NCBI GenBank assembly: GCA_020633075.1
Contig: JACKEI010000005.1
Location: 248,001 to 312,000, forward strand
Length of the DNA: 64,000 nucleotides
Source: Sandaracinaceae bacterium
GTDB taxonomy: Bacteria; Myxococcota_A; Polyangia; Polyangiales; Houyiibacteriaceae
Reading direction: 5' to 3'
The position numbers and the translations under genes were made by a program. The notes under the pieces are model-generated. The model saw only the letters and a program-made list of their open reading frames with translations. It searched no databases and was not told the origin of the DNA. This document shows positions 41,924-50,373 of the stretch, one piece after another (within the stretch, counting starts at the first letter, position 1; every line of letters starts with the position of its first letter).

Positions 41924-43588
41924 ATGAGCCAGCCAAGCGACGACGGTACGCGGCAAGAACGAACAGTGGACGTCGTCGTGATGGGCAGCGGCGGCGGGGG
42001 TCTGCTCGCGGCGCTGACCGTCGCTCGCGCAGGCGGTTCCGTCGTGCTCGTCGAGAAGGCGTCCACCATCGGCGGCACCACGGCCGTCTCGGGCGGTGTC
42101 ATCTGGGTCCCCTGCAATCACCGCATGGCCGAGGCGGGGGTCAGCGACTCACGCGACGCCGCGCTCACGTACATGAAGCGTATCGCCGACGGACGTGCCC
42201 CCGACGAGCTGATCGAGCGCTACCTGGACGCGGCCCCCGACATGGTGCGCTACGTGGAGGCGGAGACGGAGATCCAGTTCACCGCGATGCCCAGCTACCC
42301 GGACTACCACCCGGAGTTCCCGGGGGGCGTGACGGGCGGGCGCTCGCTCGACAACGGGCTGTTCGACACCACCACCCTGGGCGCGTGGCAGCCCAAGCTG
42401 CGCAAGAACCCCATCACGGGGCGCATGCCCATCAGCATCCCCGAGGCCATGGGCTGGGGCGTCTTCTGGAACCCCTTCGGCGCCCCGTATCAGGAGGTGT
42501 CCGCGCGTGCCAAGGCCGGCATCGTGCACGGTGGCGCGGGCCTGTGCGGCAAGCTGCTGAAGGCCCTGCTGGCGGCCGGGGTCGAGCCGCTGCTGGAGAC
42601 GCCCGGCGAGCACCTGGTGGTGGAGGATGGCCGCGTGGTCGGCCTCGACGTGCGCCAGGAAGGGGCCCCGCTGCGGCTGCGCGCGCGCAAGGGCGTCATC
42701 TTGGCGAGCGGCGGCTTCGAGTGGAACGAGACCTACCGAAAGGCCTTCTTGCCGCTCGAGCTCACGCACCCCGTGAGCCCCCCGCAGAACACCGGAGACG
42801 GCCTGCGCATGGCCATGAGCGTCGGCGCCGAGCTCGGCAACATGGGGGAGGCCTGGTGGACCCCTGCGGTGGCGCTGCCCGGTGAGACCTACGACGGGGC
42901 GCCCCTGTACCGCTCCGAGTTCTCGGTGCGCTGCCTGCCGCACTCCATTTTGGTGAACCGGCGCGGTCAGCGCTTCACCAACGAGTCGCACAACTACAAC
43001 GACATGACCAAGCCGTACTTCCACCACGACCCGGTGGCGTACGACCGGCCCAACGTGCCGGCCTGGCTCATGGTGGACCAGCAGTACCTCGACAAGTACG
43101 TGCTCATCACGGCGGTGAAGGGGCGGCCCCTGCCGGACTGGTTGATCGTGGCCGACTCGCTCGCGGAGCTGGCCGAGAAGACCAGTGTGGACCCGGCCGG
43201 ACTGGCCGCCACCGTGGAGCGCTTCAACGGCTTCGCGCGTGCCGGCGTGGACCCGGACTTCCGGCGTGGCGAGAGCGCCTTCGACCAGTTCTACGGGGAC
43301 CCCAGGCAGCGGGAGCAGGGCGGCAGCCCCAGCCTGGGCACGCTGGAGAAGGCCCCGTTCTACGCCGTGCAGCTGCACCCGGGCGCGATGGGCACCAAGG
43401 GCGGCCCCAAGACAGACGTGGACGGGCGCGTGCTGCACGCCGAAGGCGGCGTGGTGGACGGCCTCTACGCGGTGGGCAACGCGGCCGCCAGCGTCGCCGG
43501 CCCCGGCTATCCCGGCGCGGGCATGACCATCGGCGCGTCCATGACCTTCGGGTACCTCGCGGCCAAGCACGCTATGTTGCGGGCATGA
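41924..43588 (+). CDS. FAD-dependent ketosteroid dehydrogenase/fumarate-reductase-like flavoprotein
   Basis: 554 residues. FAD-binding VVVMGSGGGGLLAALTVAR and EKASTIGGTTAVSGG at about 17-60. The C-terminus has GLYAVGNAAASVAGPGYPGA followed by GMTIGASMTFGYLAAKHA, the arrangement of 3-ketosteroid-delta1-dehydrogenases and related enzymes of the FAD_binding_2 family. Residues for the keto-binding Tyr and proton acceptor cannot be verified without alignment, so a general FAD dehydrogenase is possible. AAGGAG precedes the ATG. It lies after a ferredoxin gene under a KstR-like site, supporting a steroid or terpenoid role. Confidence 0.82.
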   Translation: MSQPSDDGTRQERTVDVVVMGSGGGGLLAALTVARAGGSVVLVEKASTIGGTTAVSGGVIWVPCNHRMAEAGVSDSRDAALTYMKRIADGRAPDELIERYLDAAPDMVRYVEAETEIQFTAMPSYPDYHPEFPGGVTGGRSLDNGLFDTTTLGAWQPKLRKNPITGRMPISIPEAMGWGVFWNPFGAPYQEVSARAKAGIVHGGAGLCGKLLKALLAAGVEPLLETPGEHLVVEDGRVVGLDVRQEGAPLRLRARKGVILASGGFEWNETYRKAFLPLELTHPVSPPQNTGDGLRMAMSVGAELGNMGEAWWTPAVALPGETYDGAPLYRSEFSVRCLPHSILVNRRGQRFTNESHNYNDMTKPYFHHDPVAYDRPNVPAWLMVDQQYLDKYVLITAVKGRPLPDWLIVADSLAELAEKTSVDPAGLAATVERFNGFARAGVDPDFRRGESAFDQFYGDPRQREQGGSPSLGTLEKAPFYAVQLHPGAMGTKGGPKTDVDGRVLHAEGGVVDGLYAVGNAAASVAGPGYPGAGMTIGASMTFGYLAAKHAMLRA

Positions 43589-44004
43589 CCACCTCGTTCT
43601 CCGGCGCGCTCGAGCGTCAGCAAGACCGCGCCTACGCTCTCCTGCGGGTGCTGTCCGGGCTCATGTTCAGCTTCCACGGCGTGCAGAAGATATTCGGTGT
43701 GCTGACCGATCACGCGCCCCCGGCGGTCGGGTCACAGCTGTGGGTGGGCGGGCTGATCGAGCTGGTGTGCGGCCTGCTCATCGCTGCGGGCGCGTTCACG
43801 CGCTACGCCGCCTTCCTGGCGAGCGGCACCATGGCGGTCGCCTACGCGCAGTTCCACTGGGAGTTCGCGTTCGACACGCACTTCTTCCCGGCCGTGAACC
43901 ACGGCGAGCTGGCGGCGGTCTACGCGCTGCTGTTCTTCTTCGTGGCCTGCAAGGGCAGCGGCGTGTTCGCGGTCGACGCGCAGCGGGCGACACGCGCAGC
44001 GTGA
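43585..44004 (+). CDS. DoxX family membrane protein
   Basis: 139 residues, four membrane helices. DoxX motifs: YALLRVLSGLMFSFHGVQKI, GLIELVCGLLIAAGAFTRYA, FLASGTMAVAYAQFHWEF, VNHGELAAVYALLFFFVACK. DoxX-like proteins are thiol or quinone-linked membrane oxidoreductase subunits or of unclear role. The start overlaps the flavoprotein stop by 4 bases (ATGA), so it is in the same operon and could accept or pass on electrons; inference. Confidence 0.9.
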   Translation: MTTSFSGALERQQDRAYALLRVLSGLMFSFHGVQKIFGVLTDHAPPAVGSQLWVGGLIELVCGLLIAAGAFTRYAAFLASGTMAVAYAQFHWEFAFDTHFFPAVNHGELAAVYALLFFFVACKGSGVFAVDAQRATRAA

Positions 44005-44064
44005 GCCGGGCGCCCCGAGCGGGGAGCGCGCTGTCCGGTCCTGCCGCCCCGCGCAACGGCCGGT

Positions 44065-45531
44065 TCAACGCTCGTCGGACGCGGCGCTGCTTCGTCCGCC
44101 CACCCGCAGGGTGACGTCTGGAGGCAGACTGGCGCGCAGCGCGGCGGCGAAGCGACGCAGCTGGGGCGTGCGGACCAGCAGGATGTCGATGGTGTCGACA
44201 CCCCACTCCACGGCGCGGCGGATGACCTCGGCCGCCTCGCGCAACGAACCGAGCTCGCGCAGACCGAGCGCCATGCGCAGCTGTCGCTGGGGGTTCCGCC
44301 CTTGATTGGCGAGGCCGATGGCCTGCAACTCACGCTGCAGCACCACGTCCTCGCTCAGCGCCGCGACGGTCGTGAGCACGCCGACGTCCGTGCACCCCGC
44401 GCGGCGGAGCCGGTCGCCGTCGCCCGCACGCAAGCTGGGGACGAGGTACCAGGTGGTGGGCGGTGCGGAGGTGGCGCCGGCGTCCTGCGTGGGCTCGTCC
44501 ACGAGCTGCTGGGTCAGGACCACGCGCTGCCCTGTGGCGGTCTGGGCCTCCGGGAACCACGGCTCGATGCGCTCCACCGGGGCACGCAGGCCGCGCCCGT
44601 GGCGCACCTCCCAGTACGCGTTCCAGGCGCCACCGCAGCGCGTGCGCAGCGCGCAGCCACGACAGGGCCTGCCATGGCGCTTGTTCTGGTGGTTGTCGAC
44701 GCCGAAGGGCGTGGGCTCGTCGGCTTGCTCGGCCTCCACGGCCTCCACGCTGCGCTCCGCCGAGTCGTGCCAGCCCACGCACAGAGGCAACCCGCAATAG
44801 GGGTTGAGCAGCCGGATGCCGTGCTCCTGGGCGCGCTGCTGTGCCAGCGTGACTTGCTCGCGCAGCACCCCGTAGTCAGGCAGCAGCTGCGCGTTGTCTT
44901 GCGCGCGCCCGTGAGGCTGCACCGCGGAGAGCGAGATGGAGCGCACGCCCGGCAGACGCTGCGCCACGAAGGAGACGTAGTCCGCCACCAGCCCCTGCGT
45001 GACGTACGCGGTCACGGGGTTGAGGGTCACGGCGATGCCCTCTGCCAGCAGCGCGTCCATGCCGCGGAGGCAGTCGGCGTAGGCGCCCGAAAGCCCGGCG
45101 AGCTCGTCGTGGAGAGCGGGCACGTGCGACAGGAAGGACACGAAGGCCGAGGTGACGCCCGCCTCGGCCAGCTCCCGCGCGTAGTCGGCGTCGATGAGCA
45201 CCGCGTTGGTCTGGATCTCGACGTAGGGCACCCCGGCCGCCCGCGCCTTGCGGGTGGCGCCCAGCAGCCGCTCCCGCAGCAGGGTGGGCTCGCCCCCGGA
45301 GATGGTCAGCGTCTGCTCGCCCGACGCGATGAACTCGTCCAGCTCGGCATCGAGCGAGGCGCGGCTGGGCGTGAGGGGGCGGTAGTCCTCGGCGGGGATG
45401 TTGCAGAAGACGCAGCGCTCGTTGCACGCCATGGTGAGCCGCAGCAGGCCCTTGGTGCGGTGATGGTCCTCACCTTGGGCGCGAGCGGGCTCGTCTCGCG
45501 GGTCGTCCGCGACGATGGGGAGGGAGCGCAC
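44065..45531 (-). CDS. Radical SAM protein with SPASM-like second cluster region
   Basis: 488 residues, GTG start. The CNERCVFC motif (CxxxCxxC, about residue 36-43) coordinates the SAM 4Fe-4S cluster; TISGGEPTL binds SAM. After the barrel come NPYCGLPLCVGW and CRGCALRTRCGGAW, a Cys arrangement like SPASM/twitch auxiliary clusters (about 240-310). A ~170-residue C-terminal region (PTTWYLVPSLRAGDGDRLRR, LRRFAAALRASLPPDVTLRV) is unrecognised. Such enzymes modify peptides or proteins; no short precursor gene is seen next to it. Divergent from the AmmeMemoRadiSam radical SAM gene. Confidence 0.88.
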   Translation of the reverse strand: MRSLPIVADDPRDEPARAQGEDHHRTKGLLRLTMACNERCVFCNIPAEDYRPLTPSRASLDAELDEFIASGEQTLTISGGEPTLLRERLLGATRKARAAGVPYVEIQTNAVLIDADYARELAEAGVTSAFVSFLSHVPALHDELAGLSGAYADCLRGMDALLAEGIAVTLNPVTAYVTQGLVADYVSFVAQRLPGVRSISLSAVQPHGRAQDNAQLLPDYGVLREQVTLAQQRAQEHGIRLLNPYCGLPLCVGWHDSAERSVEAVEAEQADEPTPFGVDNHQNKRHGRPCRGCALRTRCGGAWNAYWEVRHGRGLRAPVERIEPWFPEAQTATGQRVVLTQQLVDEPTQDAGATSAPPTTWYLVPSLRAGDGDRLRRAGCTDVGVLTTVAALSEDVVLQRELQAIGLANQGRNPQRQLRMALGLRELGSLREAAEVIRRAVEWGVDTIDILLVRTPQLRRFAAALRASLPPDVTLRVGGRSSAASDER

Positions 45532-45644
45532 CGGGACAGCCTATCCTACGGGCCAAGGTGCGCAAAGCGCGCTGACCCGAGCCGGCCGGGAGGACACGCA
45601 CCGGAGGGGTAGGCAGCGCGGGTCGGCGTGCTTACCGTTGGGGC

Positions 45645-46751
45645 GTGCCTCCACGTCAACGGCTCGACACCCACACCGTCCTCGGCGAGCACCATCACCT
45701 GCTCGGCGATGGTCGCGTGCGCTGTGACGTGTGCCCGCGTGAGTGCTCGCTGCGGGACGGTCAGAAGGGCTTCTGCTTCGTGCGGGAGGCGCGCGGCAAC
45801 GACGTGGTGATGACCAGCTACGGGCGCGCGTCGGGCTTCTGCGTGGACCCTATCGAGAAGAAGCCGCTCAACCACTTCTACCCTGGTTCCAGCGTGCTCT
45901 CCTTCGGCACGGCGGGCTGCAACCTGGGCTGCCGCTTCTGCCAGAACTGGGACATCTCGAAGGCCCGCGAGTTCGACCGCCTGACCGACACGGCCATGCC
46001 CCGTGACATCGCGAGCGCGGCGGCGAAGGCGGGCTGCCGCAGCGTGGCCTTCACCTACAACGACCCGGTCATCTGGGGCGAGTACGCCATCGACACGGCG
46101 CACGCCGCGCACGAGCTCGGGCTGGCCACCGTCGCGGTCACGGCGGGGTACATCACGGAGCAGGCGAGGGAACGCTTCTTCGCCCCCATGGACGCGGCCA
46201 ACGTCGACCTCAAGGCGTTCAGTGAGCGCTTCTACGACAAGCTCTGCTTCGCGCAGCTGGGCCCCGTGCTGGACACACTCGCGTGGCTGAAGCGCGAGAC
46301 CAGCGTCTGGCTGGAGGTGACCACGCTGCTCATCCCCGGAGAGAACGACAGCGAGGCGGAGGTGGACGCCTTGGTGGGCTGGTTCGCGGAGCACCTGGGC
46401 GCCGACACGCCGCTGCACTTCTCGGGCTTCCACCCGGACTTCAAGCTCACGGAGCACGCGCCCACGCCGCAGGCCACGCTGGCGAGGGCGCGACAGCAGG
46501 CTCTGCGAGCGGGGCTGCGGCACGTGTACACGGGCAACGTGCACGACACCGACGGGCAGTCCACGTACTGCGGGGGCTGCGGCACCCGCGTCATCGAGCG
46601 GGACTGGTACGCGCTCGGGGACTACCGCCTGTCACCGGAGGGTCGCTGTCTCGACTGCGGAACCACGCTCGCGGGGCGCTTCGACGCGCAGCCCGGGCAG
46701 TGGGGCAGACGGCGCCTGCGCCTGCCCGTCCACGCGGGAGCCGGCGCGTGA
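45645..46751 (+). CDS. amrS: AmmeMemoRadiSam system radical SAM enzyme
   Basis: 368 residues. N-terminal Cys region (RVRCDVCPRECSLRDGQKGF, CFVR). The radical SAM triad is CNLGCRFCQN; GTAGCNLGC and FTYNDPVIWGEYA match the PflA-like family of AmmeMemoRadiSam enzymes. Two zinc-ribbon-like pairs end the protein (YCGGCGTRVI, RCLDCGTTLAG). The function of this family is unresolved; activation of a glycyl radical enzyme or protein modification has been proposed. It is coupled to the extradiol-dioxygenase-like gene by a 4-base overlap (GTGA). Confidence 0.92.
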   Translation: MPPRQRLDTHTVLGEHHHLLGDGRVRCDVCPRECSLRDGQKGFCFVREARGNDVVMTSYGRASGFCVDPIEKKPLNHFYPGSSVLSFGTAGCNLGCRFCQNWDISKAREFDRLTDTAMPRDIASAAAKAGCRSVAFTYNDPVIWGEYAIDTAHAAHELGLATVAVTAGYITEQARERFFAPMDAANVDLKAFSERFYDKLCFAQLGPVLDTLAWLKRETSVWLEVTTLLIPGENDSEAEVDALVGWFAEHLGADTPLHFSGFHPDFKLTEHAPTPQATLARARQQALRAGLRHVYTGNVHDTDGQSTYCGGCGTRVIERDWYALGDYRLSPEGRCLDCGTTLAGRFDAQPGQWGRRRLRLPVHAGAGA

Positions 46752-47566
46752 GCATCGCGGCCGCCGCCCTGATGTGCCACGCGCCCATCGTGGTGCCCGT
46801 GATCGGCGGTGCGCGGGGCGGCGACTGCGCCGTGACCACGCGCGCCATGCGCTCCGTCGCTGCGGACGTGGTCGCGCAGGCGCCCGACGTACTGGTGCTC
46901 ATCTCGCCGCACGCGCCTCGTCAGCGGCGCACGTGGGGGGTGTCGGCAGACGCCACGCTACACGGAGACTTTCGGCGCTTCGGTCACGCGGAGCTGTCGG
47001 TGGCGCTGCCCGGCGCCCCGGGCGCGGCACGCTCGCTCGCCGCGGCGGCGTCGCGTGTGGAGCTGGAGGTGACCGACCTGCCGGCGGACGACCTGGACCA
47101 CGGCGCGACGGTGCCGCTGTGGTTTCTGGCCGAGGCCGGTCTGCGCGCTCCCACCCTGCTGGTGGCCCTGCCCTACCCTGGCGCGGGCAGCGAGGCGCGC
47201 TTCGGGCGGCTGCTGCGGGATGTGGCCGCCGCGCGCGGGGAGCGCTGGGCCGTGGTGGCCTCCGGCGACATGAGCCACCGGCTGCAGCCGGGTGCGCCGG
47301 GGGGCTACCACCCGCGCGCGCACGAGTTCGACGACGCGTTCGTGGCGCACGTGCGCGCGGCCGACTACACGCGCGCGGTGGCCCCGGACGAGGCGCTGCA
47401 GGAGCTGGCCGGGGAGGACGTGGTGCAGTCGACGGCGGTCGCCGTGGCTGCCGTGAACGGCGCGGCGCGGGGCGCACGGGTCTACGCGTACGAGCGCCCC
47501 TTCGGCGTGGGGTACATGGAGGCGCTGCTGTACGCGGAGCCCACCCCCGCGAGGAGTCATACGTGA
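46748..47566 (+). CDS. Class III extradiol dioxygenase-like protein of the AmmeMemoRadiSam system
   Basis: 272 residues, LigB/Memo fold. CHAPIVVPVIGG, LVLISPHAPR (His pair), LDHGATVPLWFL, VVASGDMSHRL and YHPRAHEFDD are the metal and active-site regions of the class III extradiol dioxygenase family found N-terminal to AMMECR1 in fusion proteins. GTG start in the amrS overlap. Here it is a free protein rather than fused. Dioxygenase activity is not proven in this family, so it is annotated by fold. Confidence 0.87.
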   Translation: MSIAAAALMCHAPIVVPVIGGARGGDCAVTTRAMRSVAADVVAQAPDVLVLISPHAPRQRRTWGVSADATLHGDFRRFGHAELSVALPGAPGAARSLAAAASRVELEVTDLPADDLDHGATVPLWFLAEAGLRAPTLLVALPYPGAGSEARFGRLLRDVAAARGERWAVVASGDMSHRLQPGAPGGYHPRAHEFDDAFVAHVRAADYTRAVAPDEALQELAGEDVVQSTAVAVAAVNGAARGARVYAYERPFGVGYMEALLYAEPTPARSHT

Positions 47567-48093
47567 CGACACAGCCGGACGCACCAGAGCTCGCGCTGCT
47601 AGCGGTGGCCCGCGACGCCATCGCCGCGGCGCTCCACGGCGCGGCTTACCAGCCGCCGACCTTGCCGGCGCCCTACACCACCGCGAGGCGCGCCGTGTTC
47701 GTGACCCTCCGAGAACCCAACGGAGCCCTGCGCGGGTGCATCGGCCGCACGGAGCCCGGGCTGCCCAACATCGCCGCGGAGATCGCCGACTGCGCCGTGT
47801 CGGCCGCCACGCGCGACCCGCGCTTCCCCGCCGTCACCGCGGAGGAGCTGCCGACCCTCTCGCTCGAGCTCAGCCTGCTCGAGCCGACCGAGCCCGTGCG
47901 CGACGTGGCCGAGCTAGACGCCCGCGTCTACGGCGTGGTGGTCAGCAGCGGGCGCCGACGCGGCGTGCTGCTGCCGGACCTAGATGGCGTCGACACGCCC
48001 GCACAGCAGATCGCGATCGCGCTCCGCAAGGCGGGCATCCCCGCGGACGCCCCGTACACCCTCGAGCGCTTCCGGGTGACCAAGATCGCGTAA
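47563..48093 (+). CDS. amrA: AMMECR1-domain protein (AmmeMemoRadiSam protein A)
   Basis: 176 residues. Family hallmark GALRGCIGRTEP (invariant LRGCIG) and ATRDPRFPAVTAEELPTLSL, then VSSGRRRGVLLPDLDGVDT and APYTLERFRVTKIA. Human AMMECR1 and archaeal homologues share this domain; its biochemical role is unknown. GTG start overlaps the dioxygenase-like gene by 4 bases, so the three genes are translationally coupled. In many bacteria it is fused to the dioxygenase-like partner; here the pair is split. Confidence 0.93.
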   Translation: MTTQPDAPELALLAVARDAIAAALHGAAYQPPTLPAPYTTARRAVFVTLREPNGALRGCIGRTEPGLPNIAAEIADCAVSAATRDPRFPAVTAEELPTLSLELSLLEPTEPVRDVAELDARVYGVVVSSGRRRGVLLPDLDGVDTPAQQIAIALRKAGIPADAPYTLERFRVTKIA

Positions 48094-48143
48094 CGCCAGC
48101 GCGGCTATCGTGAGGCCGGGAGGCACCGCGTGACTGCCGGGGC

Positions 48144-50264
48144 TCAGGGCGCGCACGAGGGATCGACACACAGCGACTGCCCCGCGATGGTCTCGCAGCG
48201 CATGAGGCCCGGGCAGTCGGCGTCCGACGTGCACGCGAGGTGACAGTTGCCGCTGGCCGCGCACACCAGCGTCGCGGCAGGCCGACGATACTGCGCGCGC
48301 AGGCTCTGCAGGTCGACGCCGCCGAGCTCACACGCACGCGGGTTCACGACACACCCGGTGCCCACGTCAGCCCGGCTCACGCCGGCTGGCGGCTCGCTCA
48401 GGCACTCCATCGTCATCTGAGCGTCGACCGTCACCTCTGCGCCTGGCGTGAACACAATGGCCTGATGGTCGGGCGGACAGCGTGCCGGCAGCGTGCTGGT
48501 GTAGTCGTCATAGAACCAGCCGGCGCCGCTGGGACTGCGCTGCTGCCCGAGGTCCGCGCTCGTCGGCACCAGCTGGCGCACGCGGCACACCTCCCGCGCG
48601 CTCGGCCCGCTGCCCTCGACGCGTACAGGCACGGCGTCGCGGCCGCGCCCAGCCTGCGACGCGCACGACACGCCCGCCGGCAAGCGCTCGAGCACCTCGC
48701 AGTTCACCTCGCCTCCGGCGCGGCGCGCGAGCAGGTCCTCGGTGCAGCCCACGGGGAGCGCGTTCTCGATGGCCAAGAGGATGCTGTCCACGGCGGGCGT
48801 GAAGTCCGCGCGGAAGTCGCCCTGGTCGGGGTCGCGCGACTGGCAGATGGAGGCCACGACGCCATGCGCCCCGGCCTGATCCAGCCCCCGCGCGACGTCG
48901 ACGATGCGCCGCGGTGGATACGCCTCGTTGCGCGGGCCCACGCCGTTGGGGTTGGGTCGGGTGCACCCCGGCACGAGGTTCGTCGCGCTCGGGTTGGGCG
49001 CCTCCAGCATGGATGGGTCAGCGAGGATGGCGGCGTAGTCCGTGTCTACGAAGGTGTGCCCGTCGACCGTGGTAGTCGTGGTGTTGGCCGCCACCACCTC
49101 CGGCGCGACGCCCACGATGGCGGCAAAGAGCAGGAGGTCCCTGAAGTCGGGGCGCAGCTCGAGCAGGCCGCTTACGTAGCGCTTGATGACCTCGTACTGA
49201 ACCTCCCGGTAGGCCGTGCACTGCAGGTTCGGAGACGGGTTGCCATCATTCGCGCGGGGTACGGGGTAGCGCGGGTTCGCGCTGATGACGTCGTAGAGAT
49301 CCAGGTCCGGGCTGGAGCAGTCGTCTTCGTCGGAGACCAAGATGAGGGCCAGCAGCGAGGTGTCGCGCAGGAAGCCCGCGTTGGCGCCGGTGCCTCCGTG
49401 CCCGCGCGTGGAGCGCACCAACGTACCGCCGCGCGTCTGCTCGAACACCACGGAGGAGTCGGCGGGTGTCAGCGCCTTCAGGATGGCCTCGAGCTGCTGC
49501 TCGAACGCACAACCGAGGCCACCCGTGCCGGCCAGACAGCCCGCGCTCTCGGCGAACGTGGCCGGGTCGTCGGAGCTCACCATGAATTCCAGGAAGCTGG
49601 GGTAGGAGGGCGCGCAGCTGGCGTTGGTGCCTCGGTGCTCCGTGAGCATCACGCCGTCGTCGCCAAGTACCGTGCCGCAGAACGCGCTCGGGGGGATGGG
49701 CGTGCCGCCGATGCCCATGTCGCTGGTGATGACCCCCACGTGAATGCTCGCGACGGGGCGAAAGTCCTGCGTACCATCGTCGTCGCGGTCACCGCTCGCC
49801 AGCACTTCGACCATCCGTGGGAGCTCGGCCACCAGCGCCTCTTGCTCCTCGCGCATGGACGCCGAGTTGTCGACCATGAACAGCAGGTCGATGGCGTCCA
49901 CCTCGGCCACACGCACCACGCTGCTGGTGCCGGGCTGAGTGCAGGCGAGCGGGTCCGTGCCGAGGTCGAGCGCCGCTTGATCGCCTAGCGCGCCATCGAG
50001 CGAGGCGTCGAGGACGGCGGCGTCGTCGTTGTGAGCCGAGCCGTCCAGCGCGCCGTCGAGGACACCCACATCGGTAGTGCCGTCGAGGGGCGCACCGTCG
50101 AGGACGCCCACGTCGAGGAGAGCGCCGTCGAGGACACCCACGGCACCGTCCAACGCGGCGCCATCGAGGACGTCCCCGTCTCGCGGCACCTCCGGGCCGC
50201 CGCAGTCGCAGCCCGGGACGGTCCCCAATAGTACCAAGCACATCAGCGCGTGCGATGAACGCAT
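48144..50264 (-). CDS. Lipoprotein with von Willebrand factor A domain
   Basis: 706 residues. Lipobox VPGC (Cys19). Residues 24-105 are a low-complexity run of LDG/VGVLDGA units. The vWA domain has the MIDAS motif DNSAS at 132-136, preceded by DAIDLLFMV, and FTPAVDSILLAIENALP later. It contains many Cys residues (over 15), so the mature protein probably has several disulfides. AAGGAG lies 10 bases before the ATG. This vWA type is common in myxobacterial cell-surface lipoproteins; binding target unknown. Convergent with amrA. Confidence 0.86.
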   Translation of the reverse strand: MRSSHALMCLVLLGTVPGCDCGGPEVPRDGDVLDGAALDGAVGVLDGALLDVGVLDGAPLDGTTDVGVLDGALDGSAHNDDAAVLDASLDGALGDQAALDLGTDPLACTQPGTSSVVRVAEVDAIDLLFMVDNSASMREEQEALVAELPRMVEVLASGDRDDDGTQDFRPVASIHVGVITSDMGIGGTPIPPSAFCGTVLGDDGVMLTEHRGTNASCAPSYPSFLEFMVSSDDPATFAESAGCLAGTGGLGCAFEQQLEAILKALTPADSSVVFEQTRGGTLVRSTRGHGGTGANAGFLRDTSLLALILVSDEDDCSSPDLDLYDVISANPRYPVPRANDGNPSPNLQCTAYREVQYEVIKRYVSGLLELRPDFRDLLLFAAIVGVAPEVVAANTTTTTVDGHTFVDTDYAAILADPSMLEAPNPSATNLVPGCTRPNPNGVGPRNEAYPPRRIVDVARGLDQAGAHGVVASICQSRDPDQGDFRADFTPAVDSILLAIENALPVGCTEDLLARRAGGEVNCEVLERLPAGVSCASQAGRGRDAVPVRVEGSGPSAREVCRVRQLVPTSADLGQQRSPSGAGWFYDDYTSTLPARCPPDHQAIVFTPGAEVTVDAQMTMECLSEPPAGVSRADVGTGCVVNPRACELGGVDLQSLRAQYRRPAATLVCAASGNCHLACTSDADCPGLMRCETIAGQSLCVDPSCAP
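50050..50190 (-). repeat. Degenerate in-frame repeat coding the LDG-rich linker of the vWA lipoprotein
   Basis: Units based on GTCGAGGACACCCACG-like DNA (plus strand) code VGVLDGA, LDGALLD and VGVLDGAPLDG. Three copies of the core GAGGACACCCAC (one with a single mismatch) start at 50058, 50100 and 50130; the same 12-base core recurs in the prolyl oligopeptidase leader at 52551-52726. Confidence 0.7.
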
Positions 50265-50373
50265 CGGTCCCTACTCCTTGCACGGGAGACCTGTTCAGTG
50301 GCCCCTCGCCCCCGCACTGTAGCAACCGACAGCGAGCGAGGGCGGGCGAAAACGCGCGCCGCGGAGACCCGGC

